From positions 3,690,854-3,754,853 of the forward strand of contig OZ038324.1 of assembly GCA_964035795.1 (NCBI GenBank): a stretch of DNA of 64,000 nucleotides, written 5' to 3'. Under the pieces are notes generated by a model, which was not told the DNA's origin, made no database searches, and saw only the letters and a program-made list of their open reading frames with translations. Both the position numbers and the translations under genes were made by a program. The DNA comes from Pterobdella sp. o SKG-2022 (lineage: Eukaryota > Annelida > Clitellata > Hirudinida > Piscicolidae). Within the stretch, counting starts at the first letter, position 1, and each line of letters starts with the position of its first letter. Below, in pieces: positions 40,724 to 51,977 of this stretch.

Positions 40724-43700
40724 CAATAATAATAAATGAAAACAATATCATCGGAATTAATGATAATTTTAACATCTATACTGATATAAAAATAGTAAAA
40801 AAAATATATAAGAAAATACTAGGACGATAAAGCCAGCAAAGATTCTGATAATTACAAAGATATAGCGAAAAATTCCAATTTATTTTGCTTAGTCATCATA
40901 TTGAATAGTTGATGTTTCATGCTTAAAATCCTTCCGATCTGATATTTGACCTTGTTATGATGACAATGTAACAAAGATAAATAACATAAATAAATGGTAC
41001 GGTATGTATACAATTTTCGCTAATTAAATATATTTGAAGTTTTTTTTTCTAAACCTTGTTGCTATGGTCATATTTGAAAACGAATGGACGTACAACATCA
41101 GATAAGTGGTTGAAGAATTAATAGTGATAATAATGAAAACACTGAGTTGAATTATTACAATTGAAATAACCATGATAGTTTTATGCTAAGGCTAAACTTA
41201 TCGAAAATATACCTTTTGATTCTCAATAAATGTATTAAGAATTCCTCTTAATTGATGTTTTACGTTATAAAATGGTTGAAAAATGTTTATTCATATAAAA
41301 AAATACAGATTAATTAACAAATTTTAGCGTGCAACTAAAACATTCAACCAAAACATAGTAACAAAACAAAATCAAAGCAGTCTCGAACCTTACTATTGGC
41401 ATAGTAACGCAAGAAAGATTGATCCAGAGTGACCCATCTTTTTTGCCAAGTGTTCACCAACTTTGAGGCCAGTTTGTTGCTTGTCGAAGAATCCACTCTG
41501 CCAAATTTTTATTGTATAGTGAATTGAAGGTAGACTGCATTATAACGATTTAATGAAATATGAATGATAAAGCGACTTTACCAATCAACATAAAAAAATA
41601 TCTGAAGTAGAACAACAACGAAGGTGTTCAAAAACAACAAGTCTACATTGGAAGCTTTAAAAAGCTGCATGGGTGAGCAAGAGAACCAATATATAAAATT
41701 TCAATAAGTACTCACACATGGATAAGTGAAAAAAACATGTATGTAACTCTAATTCTTAGTGCTCAAAATGCTTGCTACAAAATATATTCATAGCAAAAGA
41801 TTGAGACAGTTTTTAACTGTTAGTCCCACACGGGATCAAACCCAGTAACTTTAGATAATTATTATGCTACCGCTTGAGCTATGCTATTAATATCAAATAA
41901 CCGTATTATAGTATGTGCTAGTTAACAGTTAACCCAGAATTAGACAATGGCATGGGAACATAAAACTGAGAATTGATCTTGAATCAAGAACATCAATTGA
42001 GCTAACTTGGTAGTGTATTTGTACAAGTTTCCTTTCTTCTCGTTCAAAAGGTGCTGTGAAAGTGGTTTGAGGTGGGTTTTGTGACAGTAATTGAGGTCGA
42101 ATAATAGCAGTGTTTAAGGTAATATATTAAACTATTTTGTGGTTGATTGCGGTAGAAAACGAAGGTTAGTGGTTAGTGCCGGATTTGAAATATTATCTTT
42201 AGCTTAGTCATCATTCTAATATTAATCAAGTGTCACCATGATAGTTGAAGAATATGATCATCTGATCATAGTCAATCCATATTACTAGAACAACCACTAT
42301 AATGCGCTTATATGACCATTTCCAACAAAATCAAAATAACAATCATGACCATCATCATTATTATGATTGCCATCTCCATCATCACCATCATAATGAGCAT
42401 CAATACCATCATCATTATCATGACCACCATTTCCATCATGACCTCCCTCCCAACCCACTTGATGTGCTGGCACGATAGGGAGGTTGCACTGGTCAATGGC
42501 AGGTCTGCTGAACTCCAGCCCTGTGAAAGCCTCTTTCTTGTCATCCAGGCCTTCATCATCAGTGATACATTCATCACTTGAAAAGCCTGTTGTCATTGGG
42601 TTGTTGTGTGTAAAAGATTTCTGCATTGAGAGGTCTCATATAAATGAGGTCTAAAGAGGACATAGTGAAGACACACAAAATAATCCTTACGTTTTTCAGA
42701 CAAACAAATAATAGTATTAGTAGTAATAAACAAATGGATAATTGTTGAACAGACCTGTGGAATCAAGCCTGTAAGTCCTCCTTTCTTTCAACTTGAGAGC
42801 ATCCTCCTCTGGCAGAGAGACTGCCTCCTATGGTGGGTTGTAAGCATATATTCTATTATTGATTGAAGGTGATTTAGTGCATTTAATTGATGAATGTAAT
42901 TGTTTGAAACTATTAGTTATAATTTAGATGATGAAATGAATTAAAAAGTTGGAAACAAAGATAATTTATTTATGTCTAGATTAATTTTAACATAAATTCA
43001 ATTGGTTAATAGTGATGGATTTTTAAAAATATTTTTTGAAAAGATAATAATCTCAAAAATTATACTTTTCTTGTTCAATACCTTTGTAACTGGTGAAAGT
43101 TTTTTCTTATTCTTATCAGTGGGAGGGAGTTGGAAGTGATGACTGAAGGTTTTGAGATGTGGTGGTGGGCTGAAAGGAATGGATGAAGCCAATAATTTAC
43201 ACAGTTCCTTAACAGAACTTTGAGGTCTGAAGTTGGGATCATAAAAGGTTGAGTCTGTTTGGCTTAAAGGATTGAAGTGCATTGATTTTTTTCTTAATGG
43301 GACAGGTGGAGGTGAAGTTGGTTTGCAGTACTTTGGGTGAAAAGTACTCTCCCTTGTTTCTAAAATAGCAGATCTATTGTTTTTAAAAGAAGAATATGGT
43401 TTGACAGCAATGCTATCACTAGGCTTAACAATAGTATTATTGTTGAAGTCAACTGATTTTCGTTTAGAACTGATATTAAAATTATTTTGATTATAAGAAA
43501 AATCTTTATTTAAATCTGATAATTTTTTTGAAGCAAAATTATTAGTTTGGTCCATTGGAGTAAGAGGGTCATTTAATTCTTCACAACTTGCGATCAAAAA
43601 GTCATCAAATGATTTACGCAACTTTAATAACTCCGAATTATAAACATTATTATCAGGAGCTAATGGGATGTTTGCACTTTGTTTCAGGTTATCATGACTT

Positions 43701-44002
43701 GAGCTTAGACGGTTATAATAGTTTATATGCCTTTTTCTATAATTATCTTGATTTCCCTCAAACTTTGTATCATTATCGAAAGATTTTTGGAAACTTGAGC
43801 GCCAATCGTGGCTATCTTTAGAATATTTTGTGTAATATTTCAACTTGACTTCCTCTTTAACGAAATTTTTTCCTGGCAATTTCGGATGGAATGTTGGTCT
43901 GATTGGTTGTTTAAAAAAATAACTTTCTCTCTTTTGATTTCGGTTTTCATTATCTCCATTAAAATTATATTTATAGTCAGCTGAGTTCAATAGCTTATCC
44001 AT
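30137..44002 (-). CDS. ARAP-like protein: PH-PH-ArfGAP
   Basis: Exons: 43082-44002, 42755-42827, 42459-42586, 42007-42053, 41389-41497, 40596-40658, 40448-40520, 39769-39830, 39508-39555, 39173-39256, 38871-38980, 38386-38470, 37802-37862, 37446-37499, 37209-37288, 32812-32888, 31725-31818, 30946-31014 and a weak last exon 30137-30181; about 760 residues. After a disordered start (PPPVPLRKK, a possible SH3 ligand), PH1 spans GNLYKYTTK...WQKRWVTLDQSFLRYY to LSIWTSLIMRAI. PH2 starts at GYSKIEGMRGRKYMACKKDL and ends NTQEELVQWKSVLEANI. The ArfGAP zinc finger is CADC-x16-CHNC, with the catalytic arginine in CSGIHR and SNAKVRSLRMDVKVWSEDLI after it. QLIFSGAN matches the ARAP segment beyond ArfGAP. 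Such proteins turn off Arf GTPases at phosphoinositide-rich membranes. ARAP's later PH, RhoGAP and RA domains were not found. Confidence 0.82.
31110..31290 (-). mobile_element. tRNA-derived SINE copy D (subfamily I, best preserved)
   Basis: Lies in an ARAP-like intron (31015-31724). On the - strand it has a complete tRNA-like head: acceptor halves GGCCCGC/GCGGGCC, A-box TAGCTCAGCTGGTAGAGC, B-box GGGTTCAATCC. The body has GGAGTAGCGCTCTGTGAAG and hairpin CCCCATTATGGGG, and a poly-A tail is at 31110-31121. Flanks GAGAATGAAA and GAGAATGGAA (+ strand) look like a target site duplication of about 10 bp. Confidence 0.88.
31866..32465. repeat. (GATA)n microsatellite, about 600 bp
   Basis: Mostly perfect GATA units with scattered variants (AAATA, AGGATA), in the ARAP-like intron between exons 16 and 17. 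The Tyr-Leu-Ser-Ile open frames across it are artefacts of the repeat. Confidence 0.97.
32612..32781. repeat. (CAAA)n microsatellite, about 42 units
   Basis: Nearly perfect tetranucleotide array about 30 bp downstream of the exon 16 donor of the ARAP-like gene. The Cys-Leu-Phe-Val open frames over it are artefacts. Confidence 0.97.
33449..37150 (-). mobile_element. Decayed RTE-type LINE retrotransposon
   Basis: Inserted in the ARAP-like intron between exons 15 and 16, same strand as the host. From 5' (about 37150) to 3': an untranslated leader; an AP endonuclease starting near 36590 (RVGSLNVGTLEGKGDEVVEM, LDFCCVQETRW) and continuing through IYAPQSNLSESNKDGF and ICGDFN; a linker; reverse transcriptase (FVDLKKAFDRVLRKIIWWAL, VGVRQGSVLSPLLFII, LLYADDLVII); a Cys/His cluster (CFSCGVCFNGVG, CEGCKSWVHKKCCGISG); and a conserved tail (LRWFGHVVRSS, KRPGRPKMTWEELL). 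It is dead: in-frame stops follow GDFN, replace a residue in FAI-CIYAP, follow KVPW and precede ELLYADD, and the frame shifts near 34.87 and 35.0 kb. It ends near a TAA-rich simple repeat (33485-33566). The clade call is from motif order and similarity as I know the family. Confidence 0.85.
37159..37201. repeat. (TAA)n microsatellite
   Basis: A run of AATAATA units directly 5' of the LINE and just 3' of the exon 15 donor (exon ends at 37209). Confidence 0.9.
38253..38383. repeat. Minisatellite of about 22-bp units
   Basis: Five to six imperfect copies of a unit like CACCACACACCCATCATCAT, abutting the splice donor of ARAP-like exon 12 (donor at 38385-38384). Unit variants include CACCACCACAC and CACCACCAAAC. 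Confidence 0.88.
39120..39169. repeat. (CA)n microsatellite
   Basis: About 25 perfect dinucleotide units, immediately downstream (on the - strand) of the ARAP-like exon 10 donor; exon 10 ends at 39173, so the GT donor is the first repeat-side base pair. Confidence 0.97.
39463..39500. repeat. (TAA)n microsatellite
   Basis: Perfect TAATAATAA run next to the donor side of ARAP-like exon 9. Similar short TAA runs occur at 37921-37950 and 40677-40735. Confidence 0.85.
41810..41892 (-). mobile_element. tRNA-derived SINE copy E (subfamily II head)
   Basis: In the ARAP-like intron between exons 4 and 5. On the - strand it has TAGCTCAAGCGGTAGCA (A-box), an anticodon arm TAATTATCTAAAGT, then GGGTTTGATCCCGTGTGGG (B-box and T arm). 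The tail is not recognisable, so this may be a truncated copy. Confidence 0.65.
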
Positions 44003-45061
44003 TTAACGGTGGTTTACTAACTATATAGCGTAATAAATGATTTAAATTTTTGGTTATATTTAACTAATCATTTACTAAAATCATAGTTCAAATTCAACTC
44101 TGCGGTCCAGTAATTATAACTTAAAAAGTATGTTTTAAAAGTTTTCCGGATTTAAAAACAATTAGTTATTTAGAGCGCTTAGTTGAATGAATATTTCGTT
44201 TGTTTTAAATTTTGTCTAATTATTTTTTTTTTAAATTATTATTTTATTAAATCTAATTAAAAAAATTTTTATTTGACTTTTCAAATGTGAAATTTATAAC
44301 AAGTTTTATATACCAATATTTTTTGTTGTTCACATGCTTTATAGTATATTTCATGTTTTTTTTTATTAAATTAAATGAACATAAAATTATTGAAGAGTAG
44401 TCGAACAAATGGTTTAGTGTGATAAACTTATCCCTTAAAGAGTAATTTAGGAGTGTTTTGATGTATATTCACCAAAACAACCTATACAAATTATTAATAA
44501 AAGCAATACATTTTAATATAAATTTCCATAATTTTTTTTTCTAATTATCACGTATCAACTTCTTTCATTTGTTCATAACAAAAAGATAGAATTATTGAAA
44601 TTTTATTTATTACTATTTTTCAAACTAAAAAGCTTCACATTACAAGTGTAACATCATCAAAAAAAATTTATGAGTGGCTTATAAAAGTAATTTTGGCATA
44701 TTTCACTATGGGTCCATCATACAGTGTTACGCATAAGACGATTCAGTTAGGATCACAACACAACTGAAGTCTGTGATTTTTGGATAAGATAATTTCTTGT
44801 GATTTTATTCATCATTAAATACCAATATTGATTTTTAGTTGAATTTCATGGTTTTATTTTTATTATTTGTAACATTTTCAAATAAAAATAAAGTTTATTT
44901 TATTAAAGTCATTAAAAACAAACTAAAGTAAAAACAATTCAACAGCAAAAACATCAAATTTGCAAAATAAAACGCGAGAACCTTAAATAGTTTCACCATT
45001 AGAATGAAGAAAATTTGACCAAGAGCTTAAACAGCTTCAAATATTGAAACTTCAATATTAT
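44003..45061. other. Intergenic region between gelsolin-like and ARAP-like genes
   Basis: Contains the presumed promoter and 5' UTR of the ARAP-like gene and the 3' UTR of the gelsolin-like gene. An in-frame stop (TAA) immediately precedes the ARAP-like ATG at 44002. No other gene recognised. Confidence 0.5.
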
Positions 45062-48000
45062 TTAGGCAGCTATGGCGCTTGAGAAGGCGTTGCTTTCCTG
45101 GCCTTCTTTGATCACATGGATGGGAATCAATGGGTGTGGACTCTTCATCAGGTGGTGCTGTGAGGTGGGTTTAATATGTTATACTAGAAAGTAATATTTC
45201 ATTTTTTACAATTAATATCTTAACGTTTTTCAAATTTTTTTTATAGCTTAGTGTAAAAGCATTTTGGTTAAATTATTATAAAACAACTTAAAGCAACAAA
45301 AATTATAAATAAGTATAAAAATCAAACGAAATTAATCCCATAGAACATAATTGTAGCATCATTAAACTCACATGGGCGTATGCAAGGCCATTTTGCTTCT
45401 CAGAGGGGGAAGATTTCCCACCAATCCAGACAAAGCAATCTTCTCCAGTGTCCAATATAAATACGTCCTGTCATGTGATTGGTTGAAAATTAATTCCAAC
45501 TGTTCATCTAGATGTAAAATATAATTACATAATTTTTATAACTGATCAAAACAACCTAAAAATCTCTTAAAACGATGGAAAGAAAGGTAGATGCCATGAA
45601 GCTTTTCAATTAAATAGCACCTTCCAAACAACACAACAACGACATATGACATACATTTGGGTCCAGGTCTGCAGGAGTAATAGATCCCTCTTTCACAGTG
45701 ATTGATTTGAGGTGGCCAGCCGCATCAGACACCCTGGAGTTTGGTGGGGTTAAAGTAGAGGGAGGAGGGAAGTATGATGGAGTGAAGAGTGTGGTTGTTA
45801 TGGTCATGAATATTATTCATGTATTTTTGCTCTCATTCACTTGATGATGAAAGCTAGACAGTGGAAAACTTCGTAGTTTTAAAATACATAAATTTGTGAT
45901 TCATATCTTGTCTATGAGTGAATATTGAAAGAATCAATTGATGGAATCAAAAACTAAGTTGAAAATCTTAAACCCTTTATCAATCTTTTTTGATACATGA
46001 ATTTTGAACGCTCTTGAACACCACGTAAAAAGTGATATTAAATGGATTATCACATCACTCAAATCATTCTCGATTTCACTTTAACTTGGATAACCATATT
46101 TAAACAGATATTAAGCATTCACTGCTACGTGACGTCATAGTAGATACATGGAGCTATATAAATAACCAAAGAAACAAACTTGAGCAGGGTGACAGGACTA
46201 TTATCTGCTTCCTCTTCCTCTAGCCACTCATTCTCGCCTATCAACGACTCCCAGAACTGGTGCTGTGGAATTTGGTGAAGGTTTGTTGTTACAGTGTAAG
46301 GTCTTTTCATGGTCTTTTAACCTTAATGATACAGTTTTGTTGTCAATGTGCTAATAAAGCATCAGCTAATTAGGGAGGGTTAAGAAAAGCGATAAAACAT
46401 CTCTGATGATGAGAACGAGGATAAATATTAACTGATATAATCAAATAAAATAAAAGTTGCAATGAAAATGAGTATATTGAAAGTTAATGATGAAATAACA
46501 CAAAAAATAAAACAAAAAAAATCACAATGAAACAATCATGAAGGGACAAATAGACTCAAACAGTTTTGGGGGTGGAGTCTTCGTCGATGACGTCAGAAGC
46601 ACACTGTCCACCACGCTGACTCTTCAAGCCATTCAAGTACTGCATGGCCTGTTGTGTGGAATAAATATTCCTAATATTATTATTTTTTTATTTATATTAT
46701 TATTATTATTGTTATTATTTATGGGCTTTATCTTGCGTGTAAAATTTAAACGGGTTTAAAAACGCTTATTTGGTTATAAACTTTCAGAGAAGTCGTATGT
46801 ATTTTAAAAATAATATCCTTGGAAAATAATTAGAAGTTTTTATGAAGGTTTTTGAATAAATTTATTGAAACTAATTATATGGATTTCTGCATGTTTATCT
46901 TCATGAACCGTTATTTATTTTAAATATAGTTTAAATCAAACATTTTGAATTAAATACATAATGCCAAGCTTTTCAGTAAGTTTAATTCACATCATGTAAA
47001 ATCCAAGAATGTTTTAATTTTCAAGGAATTATATTACTATATAGCTATGTGAAGGGTTTGCGCCTCTTTATTCCATTGAAGCTATATACGCCATTCTTAT
47101 GGCTATATCTTTACACTTTCATACTTAACACACTAAATTTGCATGTAATACTTATGGAGTTGCTATTCAATAAGATGTGTGGAATGCAGTTAATCAGGAG
47201 ACATGGTATTCATAGAAGTTGCGAAAAACGGTCACTTATTTTGGTCTTTTTGCTTTATACCAATTTAATTTGGGGTTTTGTCGTTATAAATTTTGAAATC
47301 GCCAAGATTGACGTCATTGTCAGTTGTTTAGCGCTATTTAAATAAACATACTCATGATTATTATTCTTAAGAGCCTACGATTTGTAATGTTATCGTTAAT
47401 ATGAGCGTACGTATGAATCAAGGGGTATATACACTTGGGCACATTATGTACGCTTAAAAATCTGTTACTGCTATCATTATTTTTTCTATTTTTATAATAA
47501 TATTTTTTTTGTTTCCATTTCAATTGTTATTATTGTATTTGTTTTCATCATAGTTTCTTTTATGATGTCATTGAGCATTTTCCTAAGTGTGATCATTAGT
47601 AGTACCTTAAACCTCTCATCTTTGCTGCTTGCGTTTCCATTCCATTGGATGAGGTGCAGACCTGGAGATAGCAGTCGTTGTTGTTACTATTATTAGTTTT
47701 TTTATTATTAGTGCTTTTATTAATTTTTTGTTGTTGATATATTATTGTTTTTATTCATTGTTTCAATAATATTGTTATCGGTGTTTTTAAAATTATACAA
47801 ACAATCATAATTGCTATTATCATCAACTTTTTATATATTTTTTAACATCAGGGTCATAATATTATCCACCATTTTGCAATTAAATGACGTCAAAGACAAC
47901 GAAAACTTATATCAAGTTTGCCTTATTTAAATACTAATTATGAAAAGGATATACCATTCTCGAATACTTTAATAATAGAAGTTACACCAATGATTTGAAT

Positions 48001-51000
48001 AATTTATATTACGTTGTCATAGAAATTATATAGATTAAAATCAATACATTAGTTTTGTTATAGAAGTTCATAAAGCAGTATTTTGATGCATTTCAATGCA
48101 CTATAGCTTACCAAGGTCAAGAATGAAGACATCACTAGAGAGTACCCTGTCTGGATGCAAAGGCACCTGTATTCATTATTATTTTTGTTGTTTCTATTAT
48201 TATTCTTGTTTATTGTTATGTCTTCGAATTATTATCCTAATAATTTGATTATTTTTCAAATTTTTACTTATATTAATAATGTCATTATTAAACTTTTCAC
48301 TATTATTGCTGTATAAAGTTAACACCACAATAAACGACTTGCACTCACTTCTCTCACATTGACGTACTTCTTAATTCCACTGAAGTGAAGCAGTCTGGGC
48401 TTGTATTTTTTCGGCTCCACATGTCTGAATCCTGAATCTGCTCCACCTTCCATTATCCTTTGATGGTAGTGGTGATGATGGTGACGATTGTGGTGAGGAT
48501 AAGGATGATAATGATTGTTATCAAAATAATAATGATGATTTTCTTGGGAATGATGGTGCTGGTGTTTGTGAAGATAATGATGATAAAAAGGAAAATAAAA
48601 GCCCAAAAAACAACATTGATTAATCAAGCCAACTCCACAACCACACAAACTAACGTGAGAGAAGGGAAATAAGAGTGGAAAAGTTCAGACTCGTGTCCTT
48701 CAACTTCCCTGTGTTGCACTGCCTTATCATCCACATAGTTGTCTAGCTCTACAGTTTTGTAAGCTGCTGTACCGTACTCGTCCTAGAAACGATGGGTGGG
48801 TTGAAGATGTGTTAAAGAGGGTTGGGGTTGTTTTGCTTTCTCATTTTTTCTTTTATTGTTATTTTTGATATAAGATTCGTTGGTATAATACTAGTTTGAA
48901 AAAATTAATGTTATTCATGACAAGATCACGAGTATATTACTAATACTAAATTTACATAAAAATATGTATCAATTACGGTCCAAACCTGTGTGCTTTTGCT
49001 TCCGATCCAGAAATGCACGTCGTAGCTGTAATCGTCAGAAGTTCCATAGGTCTAAAAGGGTTTGGGAGGTAAATCGAGTGTTTGAGGGCTTAATGGGTGA
49101 GTCTGATGTAAAAGAGTTACTGCTTTTTCATGAAATATCTCAAAAATTTGGTGGTCGTATATTTTTGAGCCGCACTATACATAGGTATAGAAAAAATTAG
49201 CATCCAGAATTAATGAACTAACCATTAATTAAATAAAACTGAAAATAGAATAACATGTAAAAACTATAAAGCTCAATATTTTAAAGACAAAGATATTGAT
49301 ATGAAAGCTTAAGTTTGAACTACACTCACATTGAAGTCTAAAACTGATAAAATTGATCAATTAACTCCTATAAAAAACTAGATTGACTTGAGGTACTTTC
49401 ATAAAGACTTGAGAAACCATTAGTAAGCAATAGCTTAGAATTGTTATTGGTTCTTGTGAAAAACTTTTATAAAAATTCAAAAATCAAAATGGCCATAAAC
49501 ATATGATTTATTTTCGAAAGAAAATATTCTATAAAAACGTGAACAATTTTTTTTTGAGAAATTTTTTTATTGAGAAGAACAACAACTACATGAAATTGAA
49601 AAAAAATCAAAGTGAACAAGCTTATAATGAGGTTGTACTTATCAAAAATTTTAATTGAACAGGTTTGCTTACATATTTTTTCAAGAAATTCCTCAAAAAT
49701 CAAGAAGTATATTTTAAAAATATAAAAACATGAAATACTGAAAATAGATATTTTTTCATGAAAAAAATGAAAAATACGATAATTTCATCTTACAGACTTG
49801 ATTTCATGCAACAGATTGTATTATAAATAGCCTGGAATCTACATTGGTAATAACATGAGGCTCACGTTGAGGATGATGTAAGAGTCACCGTTGTAGAACT
49901 TTCCATAGTCTTCCACGGGCCATTCCGTCACTTGGAATTTCTTGCGGTTTTCGTTTTTATTGTTGTTTTTTTGTTGTCGTTTTGTTTGGTTATTTTTTAA
50001 ATTTTATTTTTGTTCGTTTTCGTTCTTCTTGGTTTATTATGATTTTTTTTGTTTTTAAAATTATTGATAACTTCCTGTTCTTAATATTATTTTTTGATTT
50101 GTGTTTTCACCTTCATAGTTCATTATCATCGATGATATCATAATTACTATTAATTTCAAATTATATTTGGTTTCATTCATTTATTATTGTTATATTCTCA
50201 TCACTGCCAACTCACCACAATCCTCCAAACTTTGAGACCATTCTCTTTACCTACAACACTCCAAGCTGGCTCGTGTTGAGCGGATTCTTCTGCAATAATA
50301 ATCGGGATTAAAACAATAAAAAAAGAAGAATAAGAAAATGAAAGAAAAAAGAAAAAAAATAAAAAGCTTAAAAAAAAAAATAATAGCTGTTGCCGTTATG
50401 AAGTTTTTTTGTAACGATGAAAATCTATTCAAAGAAATTCGAAAATTTTCATGAAAAACTATGAAAAAAATAACAAAATTAAAGTAATAAATTAAAATTC
50501 AAGCATAATTTTATGAAGAGCTTCATATTTATAATTTGAATTTACTTTTAACTTTGCGGTCCTCCTTGGAACCGATGAACTCCATATTGGAATCTTTCCA
50601 GTTGTACTTCTTAGCCTTCACTAAGCCTGGTGTAATCAACAGGGGAGGAAGTGGTTCAACGAGAAGAAAAAAAAATAAATTTAAATCATCAATAAATATA
50701 TGAGAAAATGAATAAAAATAATGATAACTTGAAATAGCCTGTATCAAATAATGAGGGATACAAACAGTATATATTAACTTAATTCACAAAGATTGCCTTA
50801 CATTATCAAATGATAATGTAAGTTCGTTTCACAAAAGCTTGGTGATTTAAGTTAATAAACATTTTTTATATTTTTATCTCATATTTAACAAATAAACACA
50901 AAAACTTAAAATTTTAATGTCATATAACATAAAAGCTGTGTATTATGATGATAACCACCTTTGTTGTAGAGCATAAGATAACGTTTTAAGAATTACACAC

Positions 51001-51977
51001 CTATAACACACTCATTAGCAAGTCATATATTAATATTAGTTATACCACCTCATATCAATAACATGGACTTTTATGCCATATTATGTTTCAATGCAACAGT
51101 TTTGATTGCCTAAAAGACTAGGGAAGGGCGATGCTTATTGCAAATAAATGTTGAGGTTGTGATGATATTGAAAGTGGAATGTTTCATATTAAAGAGGTTC
51201 TCTTAATGTTCGTACAAATTGCTGTGTTTTTGAATAAATAATATATTTTATATAGGTTTTTTATATTTTATTTTTTATGTTTTTTTTCATTATGTCACTT
51301 ATTTATATTTTATTTTTTTATATTAAATATTAATACATGTTGAATATTTAGTGTATTATGATTATTTTTAGTTTCATCAACTTATATTAACAGCATTCAT
51401 TAAATGTATAACCACCACTCTACCAGCATTATAGAAGACGTGACTCATAACTCATACAAGCCCACTAGTATGTATCATATACTGCAAGGATAGCCTGACC
51501 CACGTTATTGATCAGAATAGACGAACAAAACAATTGAGAATGTTTGAAATATTTAGACAATGTATGAAATAAAAAAGAAAATATGAATAAAAAAAAATTT
51601 TTTTAAATATAAAAAATTAATTGATTAAAAATATGATGGCTAAATAAAAATTAAGATAAATTTTTGTGAGTTCGCAAATTTTTGGTTTTTCTGGTGTTTT
51701 TATATTTTTCAGTTAAGGTCAGTTTTTATTTTATTGCTTTGTAAACCTTCTAACACTTTCATTGTTTAAAACTTCCTAGTGTTATGTGTAAATATAACTT
51801 ATAGTGTTAACAAGTATATATGCCGTAATAGAACTACTATCAAATGACTTGATTACAAACTCAACAAAATTAAATTACATGTAACAAAGCATGAAAAAAT
51901 TGGCAAATATTTACGGAGAAAACATCAACTATTCAAAAGGACATCTCAGCTTAAAAACTCTATGACTCACCCGCCAT
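45062..51977 (-). CDS. Three-domain gelsolin/severin-like actin-severing protein
   Basis: Fourteen exons: 51971-51977, 50546-50626, 50216-50289, 49866-49940, 48986-49051, 48655-48782, 48349-48457, 48112-48166, 47606-47661, 46562-46648, 46180-46262, 45655-45733, 45372-45467, 45062-45157; 363 residues with all phases consistent. Three gelsolin repeats are visible. G1: [50 protein letters not shown]2: [55 protein letters not shown]3: [31 protein letters not shown], ending [18 protein letters not shown]. It should cap and sever actin filaments in a Ca2+-dependent way, as severin, fragmin and the annelid EWAM protein do; those are also about 360-370 residues, half of gelsolin or villin. There is no signal peptide, so it is cytoplasmic. 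The first coding exon is only 7 nt (ATG GCG G). Family certain, subfamily likely. Confidence 0.95.

Noticed and set aside
42297..42458. Gly/Asp/His-rich extension of the ARAP-like exon 3 frame
   Set aside because: The frame runs through a CAT/ATG simple repeat beyond a usable donor (CAA|GTGGGT), and splicing there joins in phase to a PH-domain exon.
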